Assembly (NCBI GenBank): GCA_945861465.1
Contig: CAMAVB010000020.1
Coordinates: 1 to 51,155, forward strand
From: Candidatus Kuenenia stuttgartensis
Lineage (GTDB): Bacteria > Planctomycetota > Planctomycetia > Planctomycetales > Planctomycetaceae
Length of the DNA stretch: 51,155 nt
Direction: 5' to 3'
Positions 24,526 through 33,447 of the stretch are shown here, in pieces (position 1 is the stretch's first letter; each line of letters begins with the position of its first letter). Below the pieces are notes generated by a model that did no database searches, was not told where the DNA came from, and saw only the letters and a program-made list of their open reading frames with translations. The position numbers were made by a program, and so were the translations under genes.

Positions 24526-25989
24526 ATGAATCCGCTCGCGGCACACGCACTTCTACAAACACGTCGCTATTTCTTTGGGCAGACGGCAGCCGGGATCGGC
24601 ACGGCGGCACTCGCATCCGTGCTGAATCCGGATTTGCTGAACGCTGGCGATGCAGCGTCATCAGGAGTCGGGCCGCAGCATCATGCGGCCACGGCGAAAC
24701 GCGTCATCTGGCTGTTCATGGCAGACGCTCCTTCACAACTGGACCTGTACGACTACAAGCCCGGACTCGCGGACTACTTCGATAAAGATCTCCCCGAAAG
24801 TATCCGCGCGGGCCAGCGGATCACCACGATGACCTCCGGACAGACTCGACTGCCATGTGCGCCGTCGGTCTTCAATTTCGCGCGGCATGGAGAACACGGT
24901 GCATGGATCAGTGAGCTGTTGCCAAATATTGCGTCAATCGTCGATGACATCTGCATCGTAAAGACGATGAATACCGAAGCCATCAATCACGACCCGGCGA
25001 TCACATACATTCAGACGGGCAGTCAGCTTCCAGGTCGACCCAGCATGGGCGCGTGGGTTTCCTATGGTCTTGGCAGCCCGAATAAGGATCTTCCGGCATT
25101 TGTCGTACTCCATTCGCGAATTCCCGGCGGGGCTCAGACGCAGGCGTTGTTCTCACGGTTGTGGGGCAGCGGGTTCATGTCAACCCGGCACGCCGGAGTG
25201 GCCCTGCGATCTGTCGGTGACCCGGTATTGTACCTGTCAAATCCGGATGGAGTTGATGCGGGAACGCGGCGTAGAATGCTGGATGGACTTGCGGAGCTGA
25301 ATCAGGATCGCCTGAGCAAAGTCGGTGATCCTGAAATCTCATCGCGAATTTCACAGTATGAGATGGCATTTCGCATGCAGACGTCGGTGCCCGAACTGAC
25401 CGATATTTCGGATGAACCGCAAAGCGTGCTGGATATGTACGGCCCCGAAGTGAAAGAGCCAGGGACGTTTGCGTACAACTGTCTTCTGGCGCGGCGGATG
25501 GCGGAACGCGGTGTTCCGTTCACTCAGGTCTTTCTGCGAGGCTGGGACCATCACGGCGGTCTGCCCGGAGCGATTCGAGGAATGGCTCCTGCCTGCGACA
25601 GGCCGAGTGCTGCACTGGTCAAGGATCTGAAGCAACGGGGAATGCTGGATGATACGCTCGTGATTTGGGGCGGAGAATTTGGCCGCACGGTCTACAGTCA
25701 GGGGACGCTGACAAAAGACAACTACGGTCGCGACCATCATCCTCGCAACTTCACAATGTGGATGGCAGGCGGCGGCATCAAGGGCGGGCAGGTCTATGGC
25801 GAAACTGACGACTTCAGTTACAACGTCGTCGATAAACCCGTCCATATTCACGATCTGAACGCGACGATCCTGCACGCCCTTGGCATCAACCACGAACAAC
25901 TCACTTTCCGCTTCCAGGGCCGCGATTTCCGACTGACGGATGTGCATGGCCACGTCGTGAAAGATATTCTTAGGCGAGCGGCAGGATAG
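24526..25989 (+). CDS. DUF1501 protein (alkaline-phosphatase/sulfatase-like fold), Tat-type signal
   Basis: A protein of 487 residues. The N-terminus [19 protein letters not shown] is a twin-arginine-like signal. The body follows the DUF1501 pattern: [94 protein letters not shown] and [10 protein letters not shown]. The fold is that of the alkaline phosphatase superfamily, but the family's substrate is unknown. It follows the PSCyt1-WD40 gene after 527 bp, a common planctomycete pairing. It is about 30% longer-gapped from its partner than usual, the space being filled by repeats. Confidence 0.88.
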   Translation: MNPLAAHALLQTRRYFFGQTAAGIGTAALASVLNPDLLNAGDAASSGVGPQHHAATAKRVIWLFMADAPSQLDLYDYKPGLADYFDKDLPESIRAGQRITTMTSGQTRLPCAPSVFNFARHGEHGAWISELLPNIASIVDDICIVKTMNTEAINHDPAITYIQTGSQLPGRPSMGAWVSYGLGSPNKDLPAFVVLHSRIPGGAQTQALFSRLWGSGFMSTRHAGVALRSVGDPVLYLSNPDGVDAGTRRRMLDGLAELNQDRLSKVGDPEISSRISQYEMAFRMQTSVPELTDISDEPQSVLDMYGPEVKEPGTFAYNCLLARRMAERGVPFTQVFLRGWDHHGGLPGAIRGMAPACDRPSAALVKDLKQRGMLDDTLVIWGGEFGRTVYSQGTLTKDNYGRDHHPRNFTMWMAGGGIKGGQVYGETDDFSYNVVDKPVHIHDLNATILHALGINHEQLTFRFQGRDFRLTDVHGHVVKDILRRAAG

Positions 25990-26008
25990 AACTTACCATT
26001 CGCAATTT

Positions 26009-26068
26009 GTACGACGGACTTCCAGTCCGTCGAGTAGCACCATGCGACGGACTGGAAGTCCGTCGTAC
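26009..26068. repeat. GTACGACGGACTTCCAGTCC double-hairpin palindrome
   Basis: The arm GACGGACTTCCAGTCCGTC is itself a hairpin and recurs inverted as GACGGACTGGAAGTCCGTC, with outer ends GTAC/GTAC. The design matches the 7490 and 27561 families though the sequence is unrelated. It lies 20 bp after the DUF1501 stop. Confidence 0.8.
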
Positions 26069-26112
26069 CGGTAAATTCATTTCTGCCGCTCGCCTTAGCG
26101 CAAGCTGACTTC

Positions 26113-26178
26113 AATGTCGGATGGACATCCATGTCCGTCGCATGGCCAGGATCTCGGACATGAATGTCCAAGCTACGG
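26113..26178. repeat. GGACATGAATGTCC two-armed repeat
   Basis: GGATGGACATCCATGTCCGT on the left and CGGACATGAATGTCCAAGC on the right, separated by GCATGGCCAGGATCT. This is the two-armed form of the short hairpin seen at 7378, 38245 and 44291. Confidence 0.65.
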
Positions 26179-26247
26179 GAATCGCAGATACAACTCATTT
26201 GCCGCGGCGTGCAGCTCGACATCGTCCCAAATAGGGGAGAACCAATC

Positions 26248-27549
26248 ATGAGAGGTCGATCGACGATATTCACAATGTTCGCGCTGCTGTTGCTGCCAAC
26301 ATCCGGTTTGTTGCAGGCTGACGATCTGCGAGAGCGACTCAATGACGCCAACGGTATCCAGACAGATCTCTGGGTCTACAACGATATTCCTTCCGCGATG
26401 GAAGAAGCCCGGCGACTGAACAAACCGCTGTTTGTGACGTTTCGCTGTGTTCCGTGCAAAGACTGTGCTGCGTTTGATGCGGACGTGGCGAACGGCAACG
26501 ATCGAGTCAAAGCACTGGCAAAGAAGAAATTTGTTTCCGTGCGGCAGGTGGAGATGAAAGGCGTCGATCTGTCTTTGTTTCAATTTGACCACGACCTGAA
26601 CTGGGCCGGAATGTTTATCAATGCAGACGGCGTTGTCTATGCCCGTTACGGAACACAAAGCGCTGAAGGTTCTGATGCCTACAACTCAATCGATGGCCTG
26701 ATCAACACCATGAACCGCGTGCTGGAGCTGCACGCAGACTACCCGAATAACAAGCAGGAGCTTGCAGGCAAGCATGGCACGAAGCCACCGAGCACGGCAT
26801 TGGAAATGCCGGGACTCAAAAACCCGGCGAAGTACGCGCAGGAGACGACTCGCAGCAACTGCATTCACTGTCACAATATCCACGACGCCGAACACCAGCA
26901 CGCACTGGACACGGGAACTTATTCGCCCGAATTGCTCTGGAAGTATCCTCTGCCTGATAACATCGGTCTCAAGATTGATCGCACGAGCGGAGTTCAGGTT
27001 TCAGAGGTCGTTGCGGATTCGGCGGTCGCAGCGTCAGGCATCAAAGTCGGCGAAGACATAGTTCGCATGAACGGCCAGAGGATGACGTCGATTGCCGACA
27101 TGCAGTGGGTCCTGCATCATCTGCCGAACACCGAGACGCATGTCACAATTGAATGCAGCGAGTCCGGCACACACGAAGTCGCGCTAACCGCCGGGTGGAA
27201 GAAGAACGATTTTTCATGGCGAGGCTCGATGTGGAACGCTCCACCGCGCTTGCAGGTCTGGTTGCCAGAAATCACAGGTGACGCACTGACGAAGCTCGGC
27301 CTGCCGAAAACAGACTCGGCATTGGAAGCGCGCTGGATCAACAAAGAAGGTCGCGGCGGACAGCAGGCCTTCGCAGACGGACTGCGCGAAAAGGATATTA
27401 TTATCGCCGCAGCGGGAGAACCCATTCGCATGGACTCCCGCCAGTTTGCGTCGCACCTGAAGCTGAAGTACAAAGTCGGCGAACAACTGCCGTTGACGAT
27501 ACTGCGCGACGGTAAGAAGATAGAACTCAAAATCACGTTCGTGGAGTAG
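26248..27549 (+). CDS. Exported thioredoxin-like / PDZ protein with a c-type haem-like motif
   Basis: A protein of 433 residues. The signal peptide (STIFTMFALLLLPTSGLLQ) is followed by a thioredoxin-like domain with C67-V-P-C70-K-D-C73, then CxxCH at 205-209 (NCIHCHNIHDAEHQH). Two PDZ domains follow (VQVSEVVADSAVAASGIKVG, about 250-310; and the last ~100 residues, QQAFADGLREKDIIIAAAGE). It resembles the planctomycete family I know as Trx7/PDZ domain-containing (seleno)protein; this copy uses cysteine throughout. A periplasmic redox or substrate-presenting role is likely but unproven. The ATG at 26248 is chosen over the frame start at 26164 because GGGGAGA lies before it and the signal peptide begins there. 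Confidence 0.75.
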   Translation: MRGRSTIFTMFALLLLPTSGLLQADDLRERLNDANGIQTDLWVYNDIPSAMEEARRLNKPLFVTFRCVPCKDCAAFDADVANGNDRVKALAKKKFVSVRQVEMKGVDLSLFQFDHDLNWAGMFINADGVVYARYGTQSAEGSDAYNSIDGLINTMNRVLELHADYPNNKQELAGKHGTKPPSTALEMPGLKNPAKYAQETTRSNCIHCHNIHDAEHQHALDTGTYSPELLWKYPLPDNIGLKIDRTSGVQVSEVVADSAVAASGIKVGEDIVRMNGQRMTSIADMQWVLHHLPNTETHVTIECSESGTHEVALTAGWKKNDFSWRGSMWNAPPRLQVWLPEITGDALTKLGLPKTDSALEARWINKEGRGGQQAFADGLREKDIIIAAAGEPIRMDSRQFASHLKLKYKVGEQLPLTILRDGKKIELKITFVE

Positions 27550-27560
27550 GAGTTGATGCT

Positions 27561-27667
27561 CTGTCATTCGTGTATTGATGTGTGCCACTGGCTCTGCCAG
27601 TGCTTTCTGAAAATTGGGAGCACTGGCAAAGCCAGTGGCACACAACCCATCAATGAATGCGTGACAG
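27561..27667. repeat. TGTGCCACTGGCTCTGCCAG palindrome (copy 2 of 3)
   Basis: A full copy including the outer ends CTGTCA...TATTGATG and CATCAATG...TGACAG. It starts 12 bp after the stop of the Trx/PDZ gene. Confidence 0.85.
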
Positions 27668-27749
27668 ACCACTGGAACTCCACAGGCATATCGTCGCAAT
27701 TCCTCAGCCGATCCCTCTTTCCTAACACACTATTCTTGCAGAGAAACAG

Positions 27750-28277
27750 ATGAAATACGCACTCCTGCCGTTGTTCACCACGATGATGCTGTTACCCGTC
27801 ACTTTGCTTGCTGACGTTCAGACAGCAGCGGAACAGAACATGTCCGTGCAGGCCACGGTGACTGTCAAAGCAACGCCGGAAGCGGCATGGGAACATCTGC
27901 TGAAGATCGGTACCTGGTGGAGTGGAGATCATACATGGTCGGGAGACGCGAAGAATCTGACTTTGAATGCAGTGCCTGGCGGCGGTTTCGATGAATCGCT
28001 TCCTGGCAACGGTTTTGTGCGTCACATGCAGGTGATCTACTCGGCCCCTGGAAAGAAACTCAGAATGACGGGCTTGCTCGGACCACTCCAGGAACACGCC
28101 CTCCAGGGCACCATGACGATTTCACTCAAGTCCGAAGGCGATAAAACGACGATCTTGACGACGTACAATGTCGCCGGACACTTCCCAGGTGGACTTGAAA
28201 AGCTCGCGCCTCTCGTCGATCAGGTGATCACAGAGCAATTTACACGGCTCGAAAAACGGATAGACGGAACGCCGTGA
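27750..28277 (+). CDS. Exported SRPBCC-fold protein
   Basis: A protein of 175 residues. A signal peptide (MKYALLPLFTTMMLLPVTLLA) precedes a START/SRPBCC-like helix-grip domain: VQATVTVKATPEAAWEHLLK, TWWSGDHTWSG, GGGFDESLPGNGFVRHMQV, GKKLRMTGLLGPLQEHAL and a C-terminal helix (LAPLVDQVITEQFTRLEKRI). Such domains bind lipids or aromatic ligands in a deep pocket. The ligand is not predictable here, and export is unusual for the fold. It stands alone between repeats, converging on the DUF1559-like gene 90 bp away. Confidence 0.8.
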   Translation: MKYALLPLFTTMMLLPVTLLADVQTAAEQNMSVQATVTVKATPEAAWEHLLKIGTWWSGDHTWSGDAKNLTLNAVPGGGFDESLPGNGFVRHMQVIYSAPGKKLRMTGLLGPLQEHALQGTMTISLKSEGDKTTILTTYNVAGHFPGGLEKLAPLVDQVITEQFTRLEKRIDGTP

Positions 28278-28367
28278 AACTGTCTCCTCTGCCGTAACAC
28301 GTGCTTTGCCCGTCACTGACGCTGAACCCTGATCGCTTACGAAATGCACAACGCATCAATGCCGATG

Positions 28368-29870
28368 CTACTTCACGGCATTGGAATCAATGATCTCACC
28401 ACCATCAATTGAGAACAAACTCATCAATGTGGTGGCATCATTGTCTCGAGACAGGAATCGGACTGACCCGTCTGCAAGACTCACCGCGAAGCGTTTTGTT
28501 TCCGGTCCGATCATCGATCCGATCGGATTTTTTTCGTCGATGACCAGATCATCAGGCTTTGTCCAGATCACAGCGTGCGATTCGTCAGCTTGTACCAGCC
28601 AAATCGTGTTGCTCGTGCCATCCTTGATATCCTGAATCCTGACGGCCGGTCCGACGCGGCCCATGGTACTGCGATCCGTCAGCGGAGCGACAAATCGCGT
28701 TGTGCCGGACTTCGAGTTGCCTCCGGCTGATCGAAAAACGGCAGGCATCTTTTCAATCAGCTTTCGATTGTGTTCGCTGTCCCACGGCTCATCCAGATGA
28801 AACTCCTGGTACAGAGCCGCCTGATCGAGATAAGGCAACACCATCACGCGCCAGCTCAGCAGTCGTTTTCCCTGCTGATCGACCAGGGACTGCGCTGGAA
28901 ATGCGTCCATGGAATCATGGAAGTTATGCATCGCCAGAGCCAGGTTTCTCATTGAGTTGGGAGCATCGCTGCCTGGCTCGGCCCCGAGCAGTTTTCTGAG
29001 CGTTTCCAGCTTTTTGAGCGTGTCATCAATCGATGTCGTGGTCAACAGTGCGGATTTATCAACAGCCGTGACCTTCAATGGCGTCGCGTCAATCTCAGGA
29101 TGAGAGCTGCTGAGTTTGTTGACGGATTCCACGAACTGAATCGCAGCGTCCGCAGACTTCATTTCAATTTGGAGCCGACCGGATGTCGGAGGAAGTTCGA
29201 TCGACATAGCCACCCATCGAATGGACGATACATGCGCAGCCATTTCCACGGCGATCTTCGTATAAGCTTCACCTTGAGTACTTGCAAACGCCAGCATCAT
29301 GCCAGCCATACTTGCGGCAAGATTGTCAGGACCAGCCAGGACGATTCCATGAGGCCCGTCAATGGCCGCCATTGCCTCCAAAAGCTGAGGCACAACATCT
29401 CCCGTCTTGTCTCGCAGATTGCTGACCGCCTGCTTCGTCGTCCCGATCAGAAAGTCGCCGTCCACTTCAAATACATTGTCTGGAGCCGATGTCGGATTGA
29501 TTGCCTGCAACAGTACTGCGACGGCCGATGGATTGGGAGTTGGAATGACGATCGACTCTGGACCTTTCATCAGGCCAGCCAGATCGCTGATCCAGTAGAT
29601 TCGGTTCACCTTCAGTTGCACCAGCGCGTCGCGCGTGGCCTTGACTTCTGCCATATTTGTCTGCGGCGGCTGCCCGAGTTTCTCCTGAAATGCGTTAAAT
29701 TCGTAGAGATCGATTTTGGAAATATCGATCCATCCGACAACGATCGATTGCGAATCAAGGTACTTCGCGATGGCAGTATTTGCCATCGACTCCTGCGCTC
29801 GAACGCCGGGAAACATCAGACAACCGATCGCCACTGCGGCGAACAACGAACGAAAATCAAAGTGGTTCAT
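28368..29870 (-). CDS. Exported protein with DUF1559-like C-terminal domain, no pilin N-terminus
   Basis: A protein of 500 residues. The signal peptide is FRSLFAAVAIGCLMFPGVRA. The last ~190 residues follow DUF1559 closely: NSMRNLALAMHNFHDSMDAF, LLSWRVMVLPYLDQAALYQE, DEPWDSEHNRKLIEKMP, IQDIKDGTSNTIWLVQADES and WTKPDDLVID. Typical DUF1559 proteins begin with a type IV pilin-like prepilin segment; here it is replaced by a cleavable signal and a ~280 residue upstream domain (residue-level similarity to the 17366 protein: SMANTAIAKYLDSQSIVVGW). The ATG at 29870 has GGAGA before it. The conserved 37-mer repeat lies 16-51 nt upstream of the start. Function unknown. Confidence 0.75.
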   Translation of the reverse strand: MNHFDFRSLFAAVAIGCLMFPGVRAQESMANTAIAKYLDSQSIVVGWIDISKIDLYEFNAFQEKLGQPPQTNMAEVKATRDALVQLKVNRIYWISDLAGLMKGPESIVIPTPNPSAVAVLLQAINPTSAPDNVFEVDGDFLIGTTKQAVSNLRDKTGDVVPQLLEAMAAIDGPHGIVLAGPDNLAASMAGMMLAFASTQGEAYTKIAVEMAAHVSSIRWVAMSIELPPTSGRLQIEMKSADAAIQFVESVNKLSSSHPEIDATPLKVTAVDKSALLTTTSIDDTLKKLETLRKLLGAEPGSDAPNSMRNLALAMHNFHDSMDAFPAQSLVDQQGKRLLSWRVMVLPYLDQAALYQEFHLDEPWDSEHNRKLIEKMPAVFRSAGGNSKSGTTRFVAPLTDRSTMGRVGPAVRIQDIKDGTSNTIWLVQADESHAVIWTKPDDLVIDEKNPIGSMIGPETKRFAVSLADGSVRFLSRDNDATTLMSLFSIDGGEIIDSNAVK

Positions 29871-29885
29871 AGGTTTCTCCTGTTG

Positions 29886-29921
29886 AGCAAACGTTGAGAA
29901 TGTTGTTTTTCTGAGAAGATT
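29886..29921. repeat. AGCAAACGTT...TTCTGAGAAGATT conserved element (copy 2 of 3)
   Basis: It sits directly upstream of the DUF1559-like gene start, oriented so that the complement AATCTTCTCAGAAAAACAAC leads toward the ATG. See 20060 and 45575. The short hairpin at 30057-30085 (GGGTTGCGGGCGATGCCCGC) occupies the rest of this gap. Confidence 0.6.
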
Positions 29922-30128
29922 TTTAACCGCGGATATCACGGATGGTACGGATGATTCACATTGTGCTTATCCGCGAAATCCGCGGTCAAAAACTCGTTCA
30001 CGCTTCTGCCTGAATCTTCGGAGATCAGCGTAAGCTAAGTCGCATGTGTTTGTCACTTTGGGTTGCGGGCGATGCCCGCGCCAAGAGTAAATGATGCTGT
30101 CCCGCCGCGGAGCATTGGGGCACATTGC

Positions 30129-31673
30129 TTATCGGTCGATCTGAATGCGGTATTCCCGCAGCATTTCGGCACTTGCCGGGACGTCTGCCGTGAGGATCAC
30201 GATGGCTCGCCCGTCGATCGATTCAACTCGATAACCAAAGGGCTTTCCGGTGTACGGATCCGGCATGGCAGGAACCGGATCCAACTGGTCGAGTGATTCG
30301 GGCAGTTTTCCTTCGTGCGTCGCCGCGTGCATCCGGAGTGCTTCGACCGTCATCAGCCGCTGCTGCGTCATCAGTTTTCGCACCTCCGCCTCATGGACCT
30401 GCGAAATGGCGGGAAAGAAGACCGAGGCGACCATCGCTCCGCCGGACGACCAGCGTTCCTCCTGAACCCATTGCTGAAATCGCCTGTCCCGGGCAACCAT
30501 CAGAGGTTTGCGCATTTCGATCGGCAACAGGTAAGCCTTGACGGACTCATCCGACAATCGGCGAAGCTCACGCGCTGTGTCGATGATGACGATCTGAGTC
30601 GGTGGCATGTTTTCCAGCTTCTCCGCAGAAAAACCAGATCCAAGGAGTCGCTGCCGTGCGGGTTCCACAAAACCGACAGTCGCCATGGCAAGCGCCAGTG
30701 AAACCTTGTTCGAAGAATCCCCCGTCAGTTTTCCGAGCGGCTCAAGCGAATCGACCCATCTTTTTCTCCAGACTTCCTCAGGATAATTCGCATGCTCGGC
30801 ATCGGCAAGCAGAGGAAAGAGTCTCGTCAGGAAGTGCATTTCAAACTGAACCGAATCACGGATTTTCGAAATCGGACGAGGCAGACTGGCAAGTGCCCAG
30901 TAAAGGTTCGGACAACCGGGAGTTTGAATCGCCCGATCCACGGTGTCCTCCATGATCGAGGCGATGGCAATCGCGACAAGCTGTTCAATCAGCGTTTCCC
31001 CGGTCGCAATCAGCGACGACAATCGGTACCCGTCGGAGATTGTGGAAACAGCTCCTTCGAAATCGCGGCGATCAAGTTGTTCAAGGGCTCGCAGTCGCAG
31101 CAGCCGTGCCAGTGTTCGTGCCTGCTGGACATCAGGAAGCAGGAAGCTGTACAACTCAATTCCGCTGAGGTCACGGATGTGGTGGTCCATATCGACCACT
31201 TCTGACAGAGCCATCGTATGCAGTTCATTGAGTACGGCGGTCTGCGTATCAATAAAGCTTCGGACTGTTGCCATGTCCGGATCGTCGCCGTCTGGACTCG
31301 AGAGCGCTTCAAGCTGCTTGTGATACACTGGGGTCTGACTGGGCAGAAGCGTCAAGGCCCGAAAGAAATGCTGCTGAGCTGAGCCAGGTTTCAAGGCAGA
31401 TCGAGCTGGCCAGAATTGGTATTTCAATGCGGGCACAGGTTCACCAGCTGGCATCGTGATTCGCAGTTTCGTCGCCTTTTCTTCGCGCTGCTTCATCGGA
31501 GCTTTCTGCTGCTCCAGAGTCATGGTGGATCCCAATCCACCATCCGCCGCAGGCACAAACGGAGGTTGCTTCGACGGTGTCGCCGGGGACACCGACGAAT
31601 CTGTTTGCTGCGCGGAAGCAACTGGAATTGCCCCCAGCCAGATCACGAAGACAATGACAAGTCTGAAGTTCAT
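30129..31673 (-). CDS. Exported protein of unknown function
   Basis: A protein of about 514 residues with a signal peptide (FRLVIVFVIWLGAIPVASAQ) and a Ser/Pro/Gln-rich linker. The body is mostly helical (about 100-480) and reads like an exported helical repeat protein (HFFRALTLLPSQTPVYHKQL, LARLLRLRALEQLDRRDFEG). The C-terminal LPESLDQLDPVPAMPDPYTG and KPFGYRVESIDG resemble the tail often found in planctomycete exported proteins that follow a pattern of stating a formatted ratio or property. I recognise no enzyme motif. The ATG at 31673 is chosen for the signal peptide; an earlier in-frame start gives an unlikely leader. It is downstream of the anti-sigma and sigma genes on the same strand, 385 bp after them. 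Confidence 0.6.
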   Translation of the reverse strand: MNFRLVIVFVIWLGAIPVASAQQTDSSVSPATPSKQPPFVPAADGGLGSTMTLEQQKAPMKQREEKATKLRITMPAGEPVPALKYQFWPARSALKPGSAQQHFFRALTLLPSQTPVYHKQLEALSSPDGDDPDMATVRSFIDTQTAVLNELHTMALSEVVDMDHHIRDLSGIELYSFLLPDVQQARTLARLLRLRALEQLDRRDFEGAVSTISDGYRLSSLIATGETLIEQLVAIAIASIMEDTVDRAIQTPGCPNLYWALASLPRPISKIRDSVQFEMHFLTRLFPLLADAEHANYPEEVWRKRWVDSLEPLGKLTGDSSNKVSLALAMATVGFVEPARQRLLGSGFSAEKLENMPPTQIVIIDTARELRRLSDESVKAYLLPIEMRKPLMVARDRRFQQWVQEERWSSGGAMVASVFFPAISQVHEAEVRKLMTQQRLMTVEALRMHAATHEGKLPESLDQLDPVPAMPDPYTGKPFGYRVESIDGRAIVILTADVPASAEMLREYRIQIDR

Positions 31674-31890
31674 AACACACCTCAAGAGATGATGAATGGA
31701 GAGGGTAATTGTCCTGGCGAGCGGCATGCGTCAGCTTGCCGGTATTTTGCGATTTGTGAACAGTTTGGCGCTGGCCTGATCGCACCTGATTTACATCTGG
31801 ACGCCGTCGAGTGTCGCCTTTCGCTCTGCGAAAGCAGCGTGTCTTTCGCGGAGCGAAAGACGACAATTTTAAACCAAGTGCCACCAGGGC

Positions 31891-32001
31891 AGTGTCAATC
31901 GTGTATTAATGTGTGCCACTGGCTCTGCCAGTGTTTCCTGCAAATGCGGCGCACTGGCAGAGCCAGTGGCGCACAATCCATCAATCCATTGCTGACAGAG
32001 C
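31891..32001. repeat. TGTGCCACTGGCTCTGCCAG palindrome (copy 3 of 3)
   Basis: A full copy with outer ends GTGTCAATCGTGTATTAATG and CCATCAAT...TGACAG. The gap 31674-32058 otherwise shows two CTTTCGCTCTGCGAAAG hairpins (about 31820-31860) and no gene. Confidence 0.8.
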
Positions 32002-32058
32002 ACTCGTCGCTCGCCACCGGGAAGTGACGGATTGTTCGTTCTAAGCACCCGATTCAAA

Positions 32059-32736
32059 CTACAGAAACAACTCCCGCAGGAGATCTGCGCTCAACGCTGA
32101 TGACCGCGCTGACAAGGGCTCACGTGAATCAACCGACAGGATGGCATCGTTTGCTGTTGTCGGAAAATTCGACGAAGGTGACGCTCCCTGATCGATGTTT
32201 GCCAGATCCATCGCAGCATTCGTCAAAGGCCTGAAGCGCAGGACGGATGTGGAATTGGAAGTCATCAATGATTCGCCGATCTGCAATCGCGGAAACCAGG
32301 ACTGAAGCATCAGCGATTCCGCAAACACATTGATGGCAGATGGCGTCCTGGCCTCAATCGGCGATGTACGCACGGATCCGTCCGCATCACCGCTGGTCGC
32401 CACTTCGACGTGATTCGCGGCCTCATCGCGATGTTGCACCAGCGGAGCCGACGCCACATCTGATTTCGAAACACCTGCCTCGCTTCCCGCTTGACCATTC
32501 GTGAGTAGGATCAGCATCGGCAACAGTCCACAGGCGGCACCGCACAGAAACGTCGTCCACGTGCGTCGTGCGGATTTCTTCCCCGATGATTTGTTCAAGG
32601 CGACTGCCGCCAGCCAGCCAGCCTGGTAAAACGTCTCGGCAATCGACGCAGATGTTTCAACAGGGCGAAATCTCTTCAGGTAATTCTCGACGTCCGTATG
32701 ACCATTGTCCGCGCCATTTAAGTCTGGTTCATTCAT
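32059..32736 (-). CDS. Probable anti-sigma factor, single-pass membrane protein
   Basis: A protein of 225 residues. An N-terminal cytoplasmic segment of about 60 residues (DVENYLKRFRPVETSAS) precedes one membrane helix (FLCGAACGLLPMLILLTNG) and a low-complexity exported tail. There is no zinc anti-sigma signature (HxxxCxxC). The call rests on its position: its ATG (32736) overlaps the last 8 bases of the sigma factor gene (ATGAATGA), so the two are translated together. AAGGAG lies 8 nt before that ATG and decides it over an upstream in-frame GTG. Sequence alone would not identify it. Confidence 0.6.
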   Translation of the reverse strand: MNEPDLNGADNGHTDVENYLKRFRPVETSASIAETFYQAGWLAAVALNKSSGKKSARRTWTTFLCGAACGLLPMLILLTNGQAGSEAGVSKSDVASAPLVQHRDEAANHVEVATSGDADGSVRTSPIEARTPSAINVFAESLMLQSWFPRLQIGESLMTSNSTSVLRFRPLTNAAMDLANIDQGASPSSNFPTTANDAILSVDSREPLSARSSALSADLLRELFL

Positions 32737-33247
32737 ATTGTTTCTCCTTGACACCTGCGCCGAGCGGCGACACGCCTAATTGATCGCGCAATTGTGAAAG
32801 CGCGCCATGATATTGACGGTGGACCGCCGAGGAGGATATTCCGAAAGCCTCAGCAATCTGCCTGAAGGAAAGTCCAGTCCAGAGATGCGCGATAATGATT
32901 TCCCGACTCTCGGCATCAAGACGCAACAGCCCCTGCTGAATCTCGTCTGCTGCAATCAGATCGTCATTTAGTGAATCCGAAGGCTGGAGCCAGGGACTGC
33001 GGTCGTGAACAAAGACATCTTCTCTCCGACGCCGTCGCTGATCTTTCCGAAATTGACTGATGGCTTCATTCCGAACCACTCGTGCCAGCCAGGCGACGGC
33101 ATCCTCCGGTGCCGGATCCACTGTCGCTAGTCTCGCAAATGCTTCCTGGACACAATCTTCCGCCACATTGCACCGCGCTCGCGCCAGCAACTGCAATGCT
33201 GCAGCATGCTGATTCCACAAGTCGGCGATCTGTGACGATGACAACAC
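32729..33247 (-). CDS. ECF-type sigma-70 family RNA polymerase sigma factor
   Basis: A protein of 172 residues. Region 2 (NVAEDCVQEAFARLATVD, AWLARVVRNEAISQFRKDQR) is followed by an arginine-rich linker (RRRRRED) and region 4 with the helix-turn-helix (LSFRQIAEAFGISSSAVHRQ). No region 3 is present, as in ECF sigma factors. It starts at a GTG with AAGGA 12 nt before. It directs transcription of its own operon and unlinked targets; the coupled downstream membrane protein is its likely anti-sigma factor. No target promoter could be read with confidence. It is divergent from a DUF1501 gene 200 bp away. Confidence 0.88.
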   Translation of the reverse strand: MLSSSQIADLWNQHAAALQLLARARCNVAEDCVQEAFARLATVDPAPEDAVAWLARVVRNEAISQFRKDQRRRRREDVFVHDRSPWLQPSDSLNDDLIAADEIQQGLLRLDAESREIIIAHLWTGLSFRQIAEAFGISSSAVHRQYHGALSQLRDQLGVSPLGAGVKEKQYE

Positions 33248-33447
33248 AGGTTCTGATTTTCCTTGTCAGCGTTGTTCCACAACGGTGTTGGCAGAAAGTA
33301 CATAATATTGACGCCGCCAGTCGATGATTGTCCCACGCTTTTCATGAATTGCTTCGATTTGCCGGCTATACTCCGCTCGGAACTGAGGCCGCTCCCGAAT
33401 TCTCACGAATCCGGCTACACCTCATTGCTGCCCGCGCGAGGTATATC

